A stretch of DNA of 64,000 bases, from contig JACRPO010000009.1 of assembly GCA_016223165.1 (NCBI GenBank), forward strand, positions 248,001 through 312,000. The letters are read 5' to 3'. This document shows, one piece after another, positions 35,770 to 46,000 of this stretch. The translations under genes and the position numbers were made by a program. The DNA is from Burkholderiales bacterium (GTDB lineage Bacteria > Pseudomonadota > Gammaproteobacteria > Burkholderiales > Burkholderiaceae_C). The stretch's first letter is position 1; every line of letters begins with the position of its first letter. A model generated the notes under the pieces. The model saw only the letters and a program-made list of their open reading frames with translations, did not search any database and was not told the origin of the DNA.

Positions 35770-35863
35770 TCTGCCTTTCCTCCGAAACTCGAGATTTGGA
35801 TATGCCTGTCGAACAAGGTCCGGCGTCTCGCGATCGTTCGACGGAACCGGGGGCGGCTCGTGG

Positions 35864-36187
35864 CTAACGCCAGTAGCGCCCGTACACATGGAAGTAGTAG
35901 ACGCAGTTCCTGTAGTCGGCGTACGCGTAGGCCGGATGGACGGTCAGGTTCGAGCAACTCCATCCAGGCTGCCAGTGCGTCGGTGCGACAGCAACGGGCT
36001 TGACGCCTTCCTTCTTCGCCTGCTCGGCGTAGGCTTGCGCTTTCCGGACGTCGCCGGGGTTGAAGGGCTGCGCGATTACATGCTCGTTGAGCGCGCGCTG
36101 CGCCTCCTCGCGAGCCCGGTCGGCATCGTCGGTGGCATGGGCAGCCAGCGACAGCAGCATGGTCAGGATGGGCAATCGGCGGTGCAT
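35864..36187 (-). CDS. Small exported hypothetical protein
   Basis: Signal peptide MHRRLPILTMLLSLAAHA followed by DDADRAREEAQRALNEHVIAQPFNPGDVRKAQAYAEQAKKEGVKP. Confidence 0.65.
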   Translation of the reverse strand: MHRRLPILTMLLSLAAHATDDADRAREEAQRALNEHVIAQPFNPGDVRKAQAYAEQAKKEGVKPVAVAPTHWQPGWSCSNLTVHPAYAYADYRNCVYYFHVYGRYWR

Positions 36188-36261
36188 TCGCAACTCCTTC
36201 GCGTGGTGCGGGGGGAGTCCCGCGTGGTTGGGTGGTGGGTCTGCCAGCGACGCACCCGATG

Positions 36262-37584
36262 TCATCGCGCGCCCCGTGAGGTCGGCCTCGGCATTCCGGG
36301 CGCAAGCGCTGGCGCGGGCACAAGGCCAGCGAGCAATCGGTCGAACTCCTGCATTACGCGAGGTGATGACAGGATGCTTTCGTGGTCTTCGTCGAATCCC
36401 CTCACCGTCACCGCTTCTGCCTGGGCACGCCAGCTCAGCTGACTTGCCAACGTCACCGTGCCGTCGCTGTTGGACCCGCGCCGCCCAGGTGGCCCCCGGT
36501 AACCGAAGAACAGATGGTGTTCGATGCCGGCGGGAAGCGCGCTCGAGAACAGGGCGCGGATGAAGTCACCGTTCGGCGTCATGTCGATCCACGAGGGAAT
36601 GACAGTCGGCGAAAGTTCCACACCGATGACCGCGAACGGATCGCCACCCCACGGCGTGGACAGCGAGACGAACTGCCTGATCGCCGGCAATTGCGCACCG
36701 TGCTTGACCAGCAACTCGCGCACGACCATTCCGCCCATGCTGTGGGCGACGATGACTGCAGTCGTCGGCTGGAGCTTCGCCTGCAGGTTTTCGAGTTGCC
36801 AGAACAACAGTTCGGCGCATTTGGCGAGCGCCGCGCCCGATGGGTACCGGAAGATCCACGGTTGGTACCGACGGCGGTCGATATGCTCGATGAAGTAGCG
36901 CCAATCCTGCGGCGAACCCGCTGCGCCATGGACGAAGATGATCGGGACCCTGGCCTCGTCGTAGGGCTCGATGAGGAAGACGTTGCTGCCGACGGCGCGT
37001 AGCGCCTTCATCGGATTCCAGTAGCCGTCGCGTCCTCTCGCGCTGGAATTGGGGGCATCGTCGAGATGCCCGATCACGCCCGCCTGCGCTCTGCGCGGTG
37101 GCCCACCTTCTGGCCCCGTGAACTTCGTTCCCCAGGGCAACGCGCAGACAGTCGCCGGGCCGGCCAGTTCGATGTCAAGCACCTTCCGCCCGACCGATGC
37201 AGCCTGGCTACCCACAGCAAGCCCGCAGGGCTCGCCAGGATCGAGGGTGGCGTTTGCGTTTCGGTCCAGGAATGCGGCAACTCGGTAGAGGCCCCTGGGA
37301 ACGAACAACTCGAAGTCGCCCGAGCTGTCCAACTGCGCGGCGTCGGCGACATCCGGTTGACCTGACTCGGTGCTGTAAGCGGCGACGATCACCCGGCCGA
37401 TGTCGCCAGGGGCCGAATGCACATGCCCCCGCAATACGGTGGACTCATGGTACGAGCGGATGTCGGCTTGCGACGGCAGAAGGCTGCATCCTGCCGTCCA
37501 CAGGCACGCGAGGAGCACGGCCGCAAGACGGCAGAACTGCGCCAGTTGGTCGCTTCGGGGGAACATCGGATGTTCCAGGTGCAC
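36262..37584 (-). CDS. Lipoprotein alpha/beta hydrolase (lipase-like)
   Basis: Lipobox LLACLWTAGCSLLPS; VPIIFVHGAAGSPQDWRYF and TAVIVAHSMGGMVVRELL (HSMGG elbow). Confidence 0.85.
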   Translation of the reverse strand: MHLEHPMFPRSDQLAQFCRLAAVLLACLWTAGCSLLPSQADIRSYHESTVLRGHVHSAPGDIGRVIVAAYSTESGQPDVADAAQLDSSGDFELFVPRGLYRVAAFLDRNANATLDPGEPCGLAVGSQAASVGRKVLDIELAGPATVCALPWGTKFTGPEGGPPRRAQAGVIGHLDDAPNSSARGRDGYWNPMKALRAVGSNVFLIEPYDEARVPIIFVHGAAGSPQDWRYFIEHIDRRRYQPWIFRYPSGAALAKCAELLFWQLENLQAKLQPTTAVIVAHSMGGMVVRELLVKHGAQLPAIRQFVSLSTPWGGDPFAVIGVELSPTVIPSWIDMTPNGDFIRALFSSALPAGIEHHLFFGYRGPPGRRGSNSDGTVTLASQLSWRAQAEAVTVRGFDEDHESILSSPRVMQEFDRLLAGLVPAPALAPGMPRPTSRGAR

Positions 37585-37848
37585 GAGTGATCGCGAGGGA
37601 TCAACCCGTGGACGTCCCTCGGTTTAGCAGGGGCGCCGCACCGCGAATGCCAGCGATCGACCGCCGCGTCCCACCGATCCCCCGCTCGAAAACAACCGAT
37701 GTCATGTTCGCTCCTTCAGCGCGCGGCAGCGAAGGCCGCCGGCGTCGTGGGCGAATTTGTACTAGTCGTCGAGTGACCGGCGAGTGACCGACAGGGGAGA
37801 CGTACTTGCGGCCTGCGTCGGGGCTCGCGTTCACCGGCCGCGCGCCGG

Positions 37849-38517
37849 TTAGGCGGGAGCGATCTCCACGCGGTTGAACCCCGCTGACGCCTTGATGCCG
37901 AGCGCCTCGAACGCCGGCCCCGCGACCGCGATCTCGGCGGCCATCAGCTGGATGTCGACGACGTAGGTATTGCCGCGCTGGTAGAGGCCGGGCCGAAAGC
38001 CTGCCGCGCGCAGTTGCTCCGCCATCCGTTCGGCAGCTACCCGTGGCTGCGTTGCCTTCAGCTTCTGCACGTTGGCGTGGCCGAGCATCTCGGGCGGAGC
38101 ACCGTAGTCGGGCCGATCGACGATTTGCGTAACAAGCACGGCGCCGATGACCGCCGACGCCGCTAACGCGACCAGCACGCGGCGACGGCGCCACCACGGG
38201 AACTCGATTACGTTGGACTGCGGCGGCGCAGGTGCAGGCAGCACGGCGCTATCCGGTTGCTCACGCTCGAACGCGCCCTCGGCCCGCGCGCGCTGCAGCA
38301 GCTTGTCCAACTGCGCCTGCCGCGCTTCATCGCTCTTCTCCGCGCGTGGCTCGGTGCGTGCCTCCATCTCCAGACGCCGACGCTCCAACGCGGCGCGCAG
38401 GGCAAAGCCTTCGCGCGCAGCCGGCGATGCCGGGTCGACGCCTTCGCCCCTCAGCGCTTCGAGCCACTGCCGATCGGAGTCGCTGAACTCTGGCTTGTCG
38501 TAATCAGGGTTGTTCAT
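37849..38517 (-). CDS. Putative membrane anti-sigma-type protein
   Basis: Soluble N-terminus, one TM (VLVALAASAVIGAVLVTQIV), ATGA-coupled directly after a sigma factor gene. Confidence 0.6.
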   Translation of the reverse strand: MNNPDYDKPEFSDSDRQWLEALRGEGVDPASPAAREGFALRAALERRRLEMEARTEPRAEKSDEARQAQLDKLLQRARAEGAFEREQPDSAVLPAPAPPQSNVIEFPWWRRRRVLVALAASAVIGAVLVTQIVDRPDYGAPPEMLGHANVQKLKATQPRVAAERMAEQLRAAGFRPGLYQRGNTYVVDIQLMAAEIAVAGPAFEALGIKASAGFNRVEIAPA

Positions 38518-39173
38518 CGCTTCCCTTCCCCTCGGTTTGGCCATAGCTCCAGGCAGGGCTTGACCAGAGGCCCGAACTTCCTGCGTGCGGAGAACACCTC
38601 GGCCTTCGCCTTGAGCGCGTCGCCGCCGAGAAGGCTCGCCGTCTCTTCGAGCGTCAGCTCCTCGACATGCATGAAGACCAGGAGGCGGGCCAAGCGTGGA
38701 TGCTGCTGCTCGAAGGCTTCCAGCTTGTCGTGCACACATCGGCGGAAGTCCGGCCAGCCGTCATCGGTGCGCCATGAAGGCACGAGCAGCTGAAGTGCCT
38801 CCTCCGCCAGTGCCTCCGTCGCTTCGTCGGCCAGGCTGTCATGCCTGCGCTCGACCTTGCGTTCGCGGTCGAAGTAGTGCGTCGCCTTGTGCCAAAGCAC
38901 CTGTCGCAGGAACGACCGGACTGGCCCCTTTCGCTCGTAGCGGACCGCGCCACGTGCGATGTCCAGCCACAACTCCTGCGTCTCTTCCTCGGCACGGGCC
39001 GGCGGCAGGCTCCAAAACTCGAGGCGGCGCACGAACAGGTCGCCGTAGGCCTCGAACAGGGCCAGCCAAGCGGGCTCTGCCAGCGCGCCGCCGGCCGCGA
39101 TCGCGTCCATCCACTGCTCCTCGGCCGCGTCCCAGGCGGGATTGGCCAGCTTGAAGTGCTGTCGCTTGTGCAT
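38514..39173 (-). CDS. RNA polymerase sigma factor (ECF-like)
   Basis: WLALFEAYGDLFVRRLEFWSLPPARAEEETQELWLDIARGAVRYERKGPVRSFLRQVLWHKATHYFDRERKVERR (region 2-like) and HVEELTLEETASLLGGDALKAKAEVFSARRKF (region 4-like). Confidence 0.7.
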   Translation of the reverse strand: MHKRQHFKLANPAWDAAEEQWMDAIAAGGALAEPAWLALFEAYGDLFVRRLEFWSLPPARAEEETQELWLDIARGAVRYERKGPVRSFLRQVLWHKATHYFDRERKVERRHDSLADEATEALAEEALQLLVPSWRTDDGWPDFRRCVHDKLEAFEQQHPRLARLLVFMHVEELTLEETASLLGGDALKAKAEVFSARRKFGPLVKPCLELWPNRGEGKR

Positions 39174-39340
39174 GTCCCTGATCGTTCAGCGCGTTGACGA
39201 CATCTTGTTACATCTTCGCTCGTCGCGCCTCTAACCGACCACGCCGCCGCCGGCCCTCCACGAACGCTGGGAGGACTGCGGCTCGCGCTCGACGGCCGCT
39301 CCTTCCCGGCGATTCATCAACCGTGGAAGGAAGCGTTGAC

Positions 39341-39484
39341 ATGTACAGCAAGTTCATCAAGGCAGCGGCCCTGGCCGCTCTGGCCGCCGGTGTGGCCCAC
39401 GCCGCGTCGCCCGATCCGGTCGCGCCGAACTACATTTTCCCCGTCGGTACCTTGTTCGAGGCCCTGCTGTCGCTGTTCCGATAG
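39341..39484 (+). CDS. Small secreted peptide (47 aa)
   Basis: MYSKFIKAAALAALAAGVAHA|ASPDPVAPNYIFPVGTLFEALLSLFR: clear signal peptide with AHA cleavage-like site; followed by tandem hairpins. Confidence 0.55.
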   Translation: MYSKFIKAAALAALAAGVAHAASPDPVAPNYIFPVGTLFEALLSLFR

Positions 39485-39503
39485 CTCCTCGACCCGCGAC
39501 GGT

Positions 39504-39556
39504 GGCGCCGCCCTGCGGGCGGCGCCCGGTCCGAGCGCCGCGCAAGGCGCGGCGCT
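39504..39556. terminator. Tandem terminator-like hairpins
   Basis: GGCGCCGCCC-tgc-GGGCGGCGCC (39504-39526) and AGCGCCGCGC-aag-GCGCGGCGCT (39534-39556), between the small peptide stop and the convergent BTAD gene stop. Confidence 0.7.
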
Positions 39557-39564
39557 TGTCCCTT

Positions 39565-42500
39565 TCAGCACTGCCATGCGAGCACCGCACGATTCACGGC
39601 GTTGGCCTGGGCAAATGCGTGTCGTAACGTCGGCGCCATTCGCACGCTTGCCGCATCGACCCATTGGCGAGCGACTCGCACGCAGGCGATCCGGCGCTCG
39701 TCTTCGCCGCCACGCTCGAAAGCCCGCGCCAGATCGAGCAGGACCTCGGGGAGATAGCCCCTAGCACTGAGCCCGCCGGCGACGTGCTCGTCGAGTGATC
39801 GTGCGAGTGCAAGCGCAGCCTCGGTCGCTGCCCGTCCGCGTACCTCGAGCCAACGCGCCAGCTCGCGCCAGGCCAACGTGCGAGCAGTGCCATGCATGCC
39901 GAGGGCCAGGAGTTCGGCCCGGGCGCGCTGCAGCCGCTCGATGGCCGCGGGTGCCTCTTCGCGGTAGGAGACCTCGAAGTCGACGCCCAGGACCACGGGT
40001 AGATCCGCGTGCGCGGTCACCAAAGTGTCGAAACGCTGCCAGTAGGGCCGCGGCGACGTCCGATCCAGTTCAGCGGCGCGCGCCAGCAGCCACAGCGCCT
40101 GCAGCTGCATACCCGGCGGAACACCCATGGCAGGTACCTGCAATGCCAGTGCGCGAGCGCGGTCGGCTCGACCGAGCTGCAACCAGACTCCGGCCAGCGC
40201 GATGAGTGCCTTCGCTCGCACGGCAGCGGCCGCCTCGGGCCCGGCGCGGTCGACGGCCTCCTGCAGCGCCGCCAGCGCCTCGTCGAAGTTGCCGAGTGCG
40301 GCCGCCGCGGCGCCGAGCACGGTGCTGTTGAGGACGAAGGGAGTGCTGTTGTTCGCAAGACCGAGGTCGGCTTGCTGCTTCCGTGCGCTGCTAGCCTGGT
40401 CGTAGGTCGCGCGCACGTCGCCCACGCCGGCCAGCAAGGCCGCGAGGCTGATCCGCGAGGCAACCATCAAGGTGCGGTCACCAAGCGCCTCGGCGCAGGC
40501 GAGTTCCTCGCGCTGCACGGCCACCGCATCGGCCAGGCGCCCGACTGACCAGTGCACGTACATCTGCGCATTGAAGGCTTTCAGCGCCAGTTGCGGATCG
40601 CCGCGCGCCCGTGCCGTCTGCACAGCCTGCGTGGCCTGCACAAGCGCGGCCTCCGTGCGCCGGCTCTGCGCTAGCGCAATGGCCAGCTGGCAGTGAACGC
40701 GCAGCGCAAGGTCGGCGTGCGCGGCGGCCTCGTCCAGCGCGCGTTGCGCATCGACCGCGGCGTCGAGCGCCCGACCCTGCTCCAGCAGCGCCTCAATGCG
40801 TTCGATGCGGCAGCTCACTCGTTGGGCGGAGGTATCCGCCAGCAGCTCCACCTCAGGCAACGCGGCCAGCACCGCAGCCCCGCCCTGGCGCAGGTGCAAG
40901 CACTCGAGCCGCGCGAGCAGCGCAGTGAAACAGGCCGTACGGTCCCCTGCTTCTCGATGACAGCGGGCAGCGGACTCGAGCAGCGCGGACTGCTCCGCCA
41001 GCTGGCCGGCCAGTCGCGCCGCCTGTGCGGCCCGATGCCACGCCCTCCCCGCCTCCGACCAACGCAACCCGCGTTCCCAATGCTCGGCGATGCGAGCCGG
41101 AAGGGCACCATCTTCATCCTCCAGCAGAGCGGCCCAGCGCCGGTGCAGCGCTTGGCGAAACCCCTGCGGCACCGATCGCAGTGCCGCCTCGTGCACGAGG
41201 TCGTGGCTGAACGCCTCGCCGCGCAGGACGTTGCTGGCCTCGAGCTGTGCCCAGGTGTCGGTCAGGTCGAGCGGGGCGCGGGCGAGCAGGCGTGCCGCGC
41301 GCTCGACGTTCAGGTCGGCGCCGCCGACGGCGGCGACCTGAAGCAGCTCGCGCGTATGGCCCGGCAGGTCACGCACGCGTGCATCGAGCAGCGCATTCAC
41401 CGCGGGTAGCTGCTGCAGCGCGCCGGCATGCTGCAGCCCAACGCCCCGCACCACCGCGTCCTGCAGCGTCGCCAGCGTATACAGCGGGTGGCCGCCCGCG
41501 TGGCGATAGAGGTGCACCGCCACCCGGTCATCGAGCAGGGTCGGCAACGCCAGGCTGGCCAGCAACTCGCGAAGCTCGGACGGCGTCAGAGGCTTCAGAT
41601 CGATGCGCGTCGGGCGTTGCGAGTCGGAGAGCCACTCTTGCAGCACCACACCGACACCCTGCTCGGACCATGGCCGCGACGCGAAGCCCAAACGCAATGC
41701 CGACAGCGCGGGGCTCGCCGTCAGCCAGCGCAGGGTCTCCAGCGAACCCCGGTCGGCGTTGTGTAGATCGTCGACCACGATGGCACGCAGGCCGCGGGTG
41801 AGTGCATCCGAAAGCCAGTCTTCGATGGCGTGCCGCACTACAGCCAAGTTCGCCGGCGTCGCCGGTCGCTCGCCGAGCGCGGGCTGCACCCGTGCCAATT
41901 CGGCGCGCTGCGGGGCGCTGCACCTCGGGGCGAAGCGCTGCTCGACCATGAGCAGCAGCCGCCCAAGCAGTGCGTCCGACGATTGATCGTCGCCTGGACG
42001 CGCGCGGTCCGCCAGAAGCCCGTCGCGGTCGTGCGCGAACACTTCGAGCAACCGGCTCTTGCCGAGCCCGGCCTCGCCGACCAGCACGAAGGGTTGCTGC
42101 CGCTCCCACGCTCCCACCATCTCGGTCCAGGGGCCATGCCGCCCGATCAGCAACGGCGGCCGCAGGAGGCTGGCAGGCACCGGGCGGTTCGGCAAAGGCA
42201 CGGGCGATGCGCCGGCCGCCTCCAGCGTCTGGGCCAGCTGTTGCGTTTCGCCGCTGGGGCGCACGCCCAGCTCGTCGCGCAGCAGCGCGTGAACGCGCCA
42301 GTACGCCTCCTGAGCGGCGGCGCGGTCACCGCTCAGATAGTGCAGGCGCATGAGCCGCCGCCAGCCCTGCTCGGCAAGGGGCATCCACTCGACAGCACGA
42401 CGGGCCATCGCCACGGCTTCGGCCAGGTGACCGCGTTGCTCTAGGGCATCGGCGTGTTCGGCCAGCCGGCTCGCGCAACGTTCGGCCACGCGCCGGCGCG

Positions 42501-42963
42501 CGTCAGCCAGCCAGCGATCGAGGTCGTCCTGGTCGCCGAAATCCAGCCCCGCGAGCAGCTCGGGGCTCGTGAGGAGTTTGTCCTCGCCGAGACGTTCGAT
42601 CTGGCACACGTCCACGATCACTCCGGGGTGCAGCGATGTCGTGGCGCCAAGCTCTACGAAGGGCACCCCCGCCGCCGCGCGCAACCGGCTCGCTCGCTGG
42701 CGCAGGCTGGCGGCTGCCTTCTCGGGCGTGCTGTCCGGCCAAAGAAGCTCGCACAAAGTATGGCGCGGCTGCGGGCCGTCGAGGGCGAGCTTGGCCAGCA
42801 AGGCCGCATCCTTGCCCGAGAGTGCCAGGGGTTCACCTCCGCCCACGCGCCAAGCCGGCGCACCCATCAGGTGCACCGTCAGCTGGTCCTCTTGCGAATC
42901 TCCCTGAGGGACAGCGGCAGCCACTTTCTTCTTCGATGACGCGGCGACAGCGAGGCCGCGCAT
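39565..42963 (-). CDS. BTAD (SARP-type) domain - ATPase - TPR transcriptional regulator
   Basis: VHLMGAPAWRVGGGEPLALSGKDAALLAKLALDGPQPRHTLCELLWPDSTPEKAAASLRQRASRLRAA (winged helix), BTAD region ...MPLAEQGWRRLMRLHYLSGDRAAAQEAYWRVHALLRDELGVRPSGET, Walker A VLVGEAGLGKSRLLE. Confidence 0.87.
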   Translation of the reverse strand: MRGLAVAASSKKKVAAAVPQGDSQEDQLTVHLMGAPAWRVGGGEPLALSGKDAALLAKLALDGPQPRHTLCELLWPDSTPEKAAASLRQRASRLRAAAGVPFVELGATTSLHPGVIVDVCQIERLGEDKLLTSPELLAGLDFGDQDDLDRWLADARRRVAERCASRLAEHADALEQRGHLAEAVAMARRAVEWMPLAEQGWRRLMRLHYLSGDRAAAQEAYWRVHALLRDELGVRPSGETQQLAQTLEAAGASPVPLPNRPVPASLLRPPLLIGRHGPWTEMVGAWERQQPFVLVGEAGLGKSRLLEVFAHDRDGLLADRARPGDDQSSDALLGRLLLMVEQRFAPRCSAPQRAELARVQPALGERPATPANLAVVRHAIEDWLSDALTRGLRAIVVDDLHNADRGSLETLRWLTASPALSALRLGFASRPWSEQGVGVVLQEWLSDSQRPTRIDLKPLTPSELRELLASLALPTLLDDRVAVHLYRHAGGHPLYTLATLQDAVVRGVGLQHAGALQQLPAVNALLDARVRDLPGHTRELLQVAAVGGADLNVERAARLLARAPLDLTDTWAQLEASNVLRGEAFSHDLVHEAALRSVPQGFRQALHRRWAALLEDEDGALPARIAEHWERGLRWSEAGRAWHRAAQAARLAGQLAEQSALLESAARCHREAGDRTACFTALLARLECLHLRQGGAAVLAALPEVELLADTSAQRVSCRIERIEALLEQGRALDAAVDAQRALDEAAAHADLALRVHCQLAIALAQSRRTEAALVQATQAVQTARARGDPQLALKAFNAQMYVHWSVGRLADAVAVQREELACAEALGDRTLMVASRISLAALLAGVGDVRATYDQASSARKQQADLGLANNSTPFVLNSTVLGAAAAALGNFDEALAALQEAVDRAGPEAAAAVRAKALIALAGVWLQLGRADRARALALQVPAMGVPPGMQLQALWLLARAAELDRTSPRPYWQRFDTLVTAHADLPVVLGVDFEVSYREEAPAAIERLQRARAELLALGMHGTARTLAWRELARWLEVRGRAATEAALALARSLDEHVAGGLSARGYLPEVLLDLARAFERGGEDERRIACVRVARQWVDAASVRMAPTLRHAFAQANAVNRAVLAWQC

Positions 42964-43082
42964 TGTCTCCGCACGGATGAAGAGCGGGAAGAGCGCGAGC
43001 CCCCGCTGCGGCTTCACGCCCAGCGCGGTGCATGAGACGATCGCGTCCGACGAACAAGAGCCACGCGTCTGGGGAGGCGAGC

Positions 43083-46000
43083 ATGGACAACAGCACGCGG
43101 TGTGAGCCCGGGTACGAACTTCGCCGTGCCCTTGCTGGCTTACTGTTGCTCGGTGCCGGTGCGCTGCCCGCGCACGCACAGACCGGGATCGCGTCGCAGC
43201 TGGCTGAGCCCGAAGGCGAGAAGTTGCTGTGCCTTCCGGTGCACGGCACGATGAACGACGACACCGTTGCACTGCGTTTGGCCGCGCCGCCCCTGTCGCC
43301 CCAGATGGGCGCTGGCACACTCCAGATGATCATGCAGCGGCTCATGGGCGGGGGGCTCGGTGTGACGCCTCCTGCGAGCGCAACCCAAGGCAATGCGCTC
43401 GCCGGCCTCGCGTTCGGCTCCCCGCCCGCGACGCGCAGCTTGGTCGACGGCAGCGTCGATGCCAACGCTGGGCGCCACGCCGAAGCGCAGCGCCGGCTGA
43501 ACGAGTGTGCGCAGCAGGCGGCCGGACAGAAGGACAGCCTGCTCGAGGCGGCCTGCCGGAACAACCTCGGCGTTTCGCTCGCCGCTCAGGGACAGTGGGC
43601 CCGGGCACGGAGCGAGCTCGAGGCAGCTTTGAAGCTGTATCGCGCGCCGCGCGATCCTCCCGCCGACCTGCCGATGCCCCAGGGCATGGGGGGGATGTTG
43701 CCAGGATCGCACCCGGCGATGTCCGCAGTCACGCAGCAAATGCTGGAGCGCATGTCACCCGAGCAGCGTGCAGCCTACGAGGCGCAACGGCCGGCCTTGG
43801 AGGAGCAAGTGCGTGCGAGCCAGTCCGCGATGTCCACGGCGCTGGCATCGGCCTTGAGAGAGGGTGCGCCCAGGCAATGGCGCGAGTACGAGCGCCTGGA
43901 CACATTGCGCGGCATGGAGCGCACGCTGCTCAACCTCGGCAACCTGTCGGTGGCCGCCGGCCGCCTCGGCGAGGCCGAGCCGCTGCTCGAGGACGCGATG
44001 CGCGGCCGCGTCGAGGGCGAGTCTGCCGCGTGCGCCACCGCTGTAGCCATGGACCTCGCCCGCCTGTTCCAGCGGCTGCGGCGCACCGCCGACATCCGCG
44101 CGCTGATGGCACGGTACCGACTCGAACGCGGAGTCGAGGCGCGCGGCGAGCCAGAGGGCGTCTGGAGCAGTGTCGAGATGGGCGTGGTGCGCTTGGCGGG
44201 TAACCGGCCCGAAGGGTCGCCGGCGGTGGTGTCCGCGCCCGCGCACGCTCCGCAAGCCACCAACCCAGGCGACCGAACTGAGTTGTCGATCGACTTCAGT
44301 TTTGCGGAGGCCGGCAGCCGATTCGACGACAGTGCGCTTGCAAGGCTGCACCAGCAGGCCGCCGCCGCCGACGCGGCACGAGGACCCGGTGCCTTCCGCG
44401 CCTGGCGGCTGCTCTCCTTGCGGGCCCAGGCTGCACGGCGGCCCGACCTGCAGTACTCCGCGCACGCCGCACTCATGAACCTGCACGTGCGTCAGGCGGA
44501 GACCGACGCCGCGATCTTCCACGGCAAGCGTGCGGCTAACCTGGCGCAGGCCGTACGCGCAGCCCTGGGCGATGCCTCGCCCTCGCGCGACACGCGCCGG
44601 GCGTTCCTGCGCCAACGGCGGCGGGTGTATGTGACGCTGGCGCAGCTGCTGCTGGACGCGCAGCGCCTGCAGGAGGCCGAGTCGGTGCTGCACGTGTTGA
44701 AGGAGGACGAAGGGCAGCAGTTCATCGGCAGCGCTGCCGGTGCAGCCCTCGGCACCTTGGCCCTGACAGGCCCCGAGTCCGATGCGACGCGGCAGGACGA
44801 TGAAGCGGCTGCGCGGTTACGCCGCGGCGAGCAGGGGCGCGTAGCCGCCGTCGCGCAGGTGCCCATGGGCGCGAATGTGCTCTTGATGCTGAAGCCCGCT
44901 CAGTTGGAAGTGGGACGGATCAGGGCCGGCCTCGCACTGCCCGGGCTCGCAGCACAGTTGAGGCAGCGGCCGTGGCGCACTCTGGCAGGCGACGAGAAGC
45001 TCCGCGCCGCCGCCGCCGATCTGCAGGACTTCTTCGTCGGCCCGAGTGGACGCCTCGAACGATTCCTCGTCCACCTGCTGGAGGACGCATCGGCGTTCGA
45101 CCCGCCGGTCGCCGCGGCAGACCGGACCCGGCTCGCCGAGACGTTGAAGCGCGTGCCACAGATTCAGGCCGAACTGAGGCCATTGCTGAGCGTCATCCCG
45201 GTCGATGCAGCGAGCGCTATCACCACGACGACTCGGCCCGGCGGCAGCGCCGACGCTGCAGCGCCAGAACTGGGCCCATGGGATTTCGCGATGGCTGAAC
45301 CCGCCGAGCGCTTGTGGCGCGAGCCGCGGGAGGTGGACCGCCTCGAGGCCCGTCACCTGCAGGGAGGTTTCGGCACCGCCCCGCGCTCGCGCACTGCAGA
45401 ACCAACGCAACCTCTGGCGGGCGTGCAGGAGGAGACGACTGCGCTGATGGCCAGGCAACCCGTGCCCACCGCGTTGCTGTACTACTTGACGGGCGAGCAA
45501 CGGCTCGACGCGCTGCTCGTCACTGCAAAGGGCCGCCGGCACTTCCGCTTGGCGGTTTTGCAGTCCGAACTGGACGCGCAGATCGATGACTTCGCAAAGC
45601 GGCTGCGCCAGCCCGAACGCGACCTGCGGCCGGCGGCCGCCGCCTTGTACCAGCGGCTGTTCGCGCCGGTCGCGCAGGCGATGGCCGACAGCGGTGCGCA
45701 GGTGCTCGCGTTGTCCCTGTCCGGAAAGCTGCGCTTCGTTCCTTTCGCCGCGCTCTACAGCGGGCACGGTTGGTTGGTCGAGCGGTATGCGCTGGCGGTC
45801 CACCCCGGCGGAACGCTGCAGGGCAGGCTCAGACCGGCGTCACCGAATTGGCGCGTGGCGGCCTTCGGTGCCAGCATCGGCGATGCGGAGTTCCCGCCGC
45901 TGTTGAACGTGGCCGGCGAAATCGCCGGCATCGTGCGCCAGCGCGGGAGCCCCGGCGGCGCACTGCCGGGCGAAGCCTGGCTCGACCGGGCCTTCACCGC

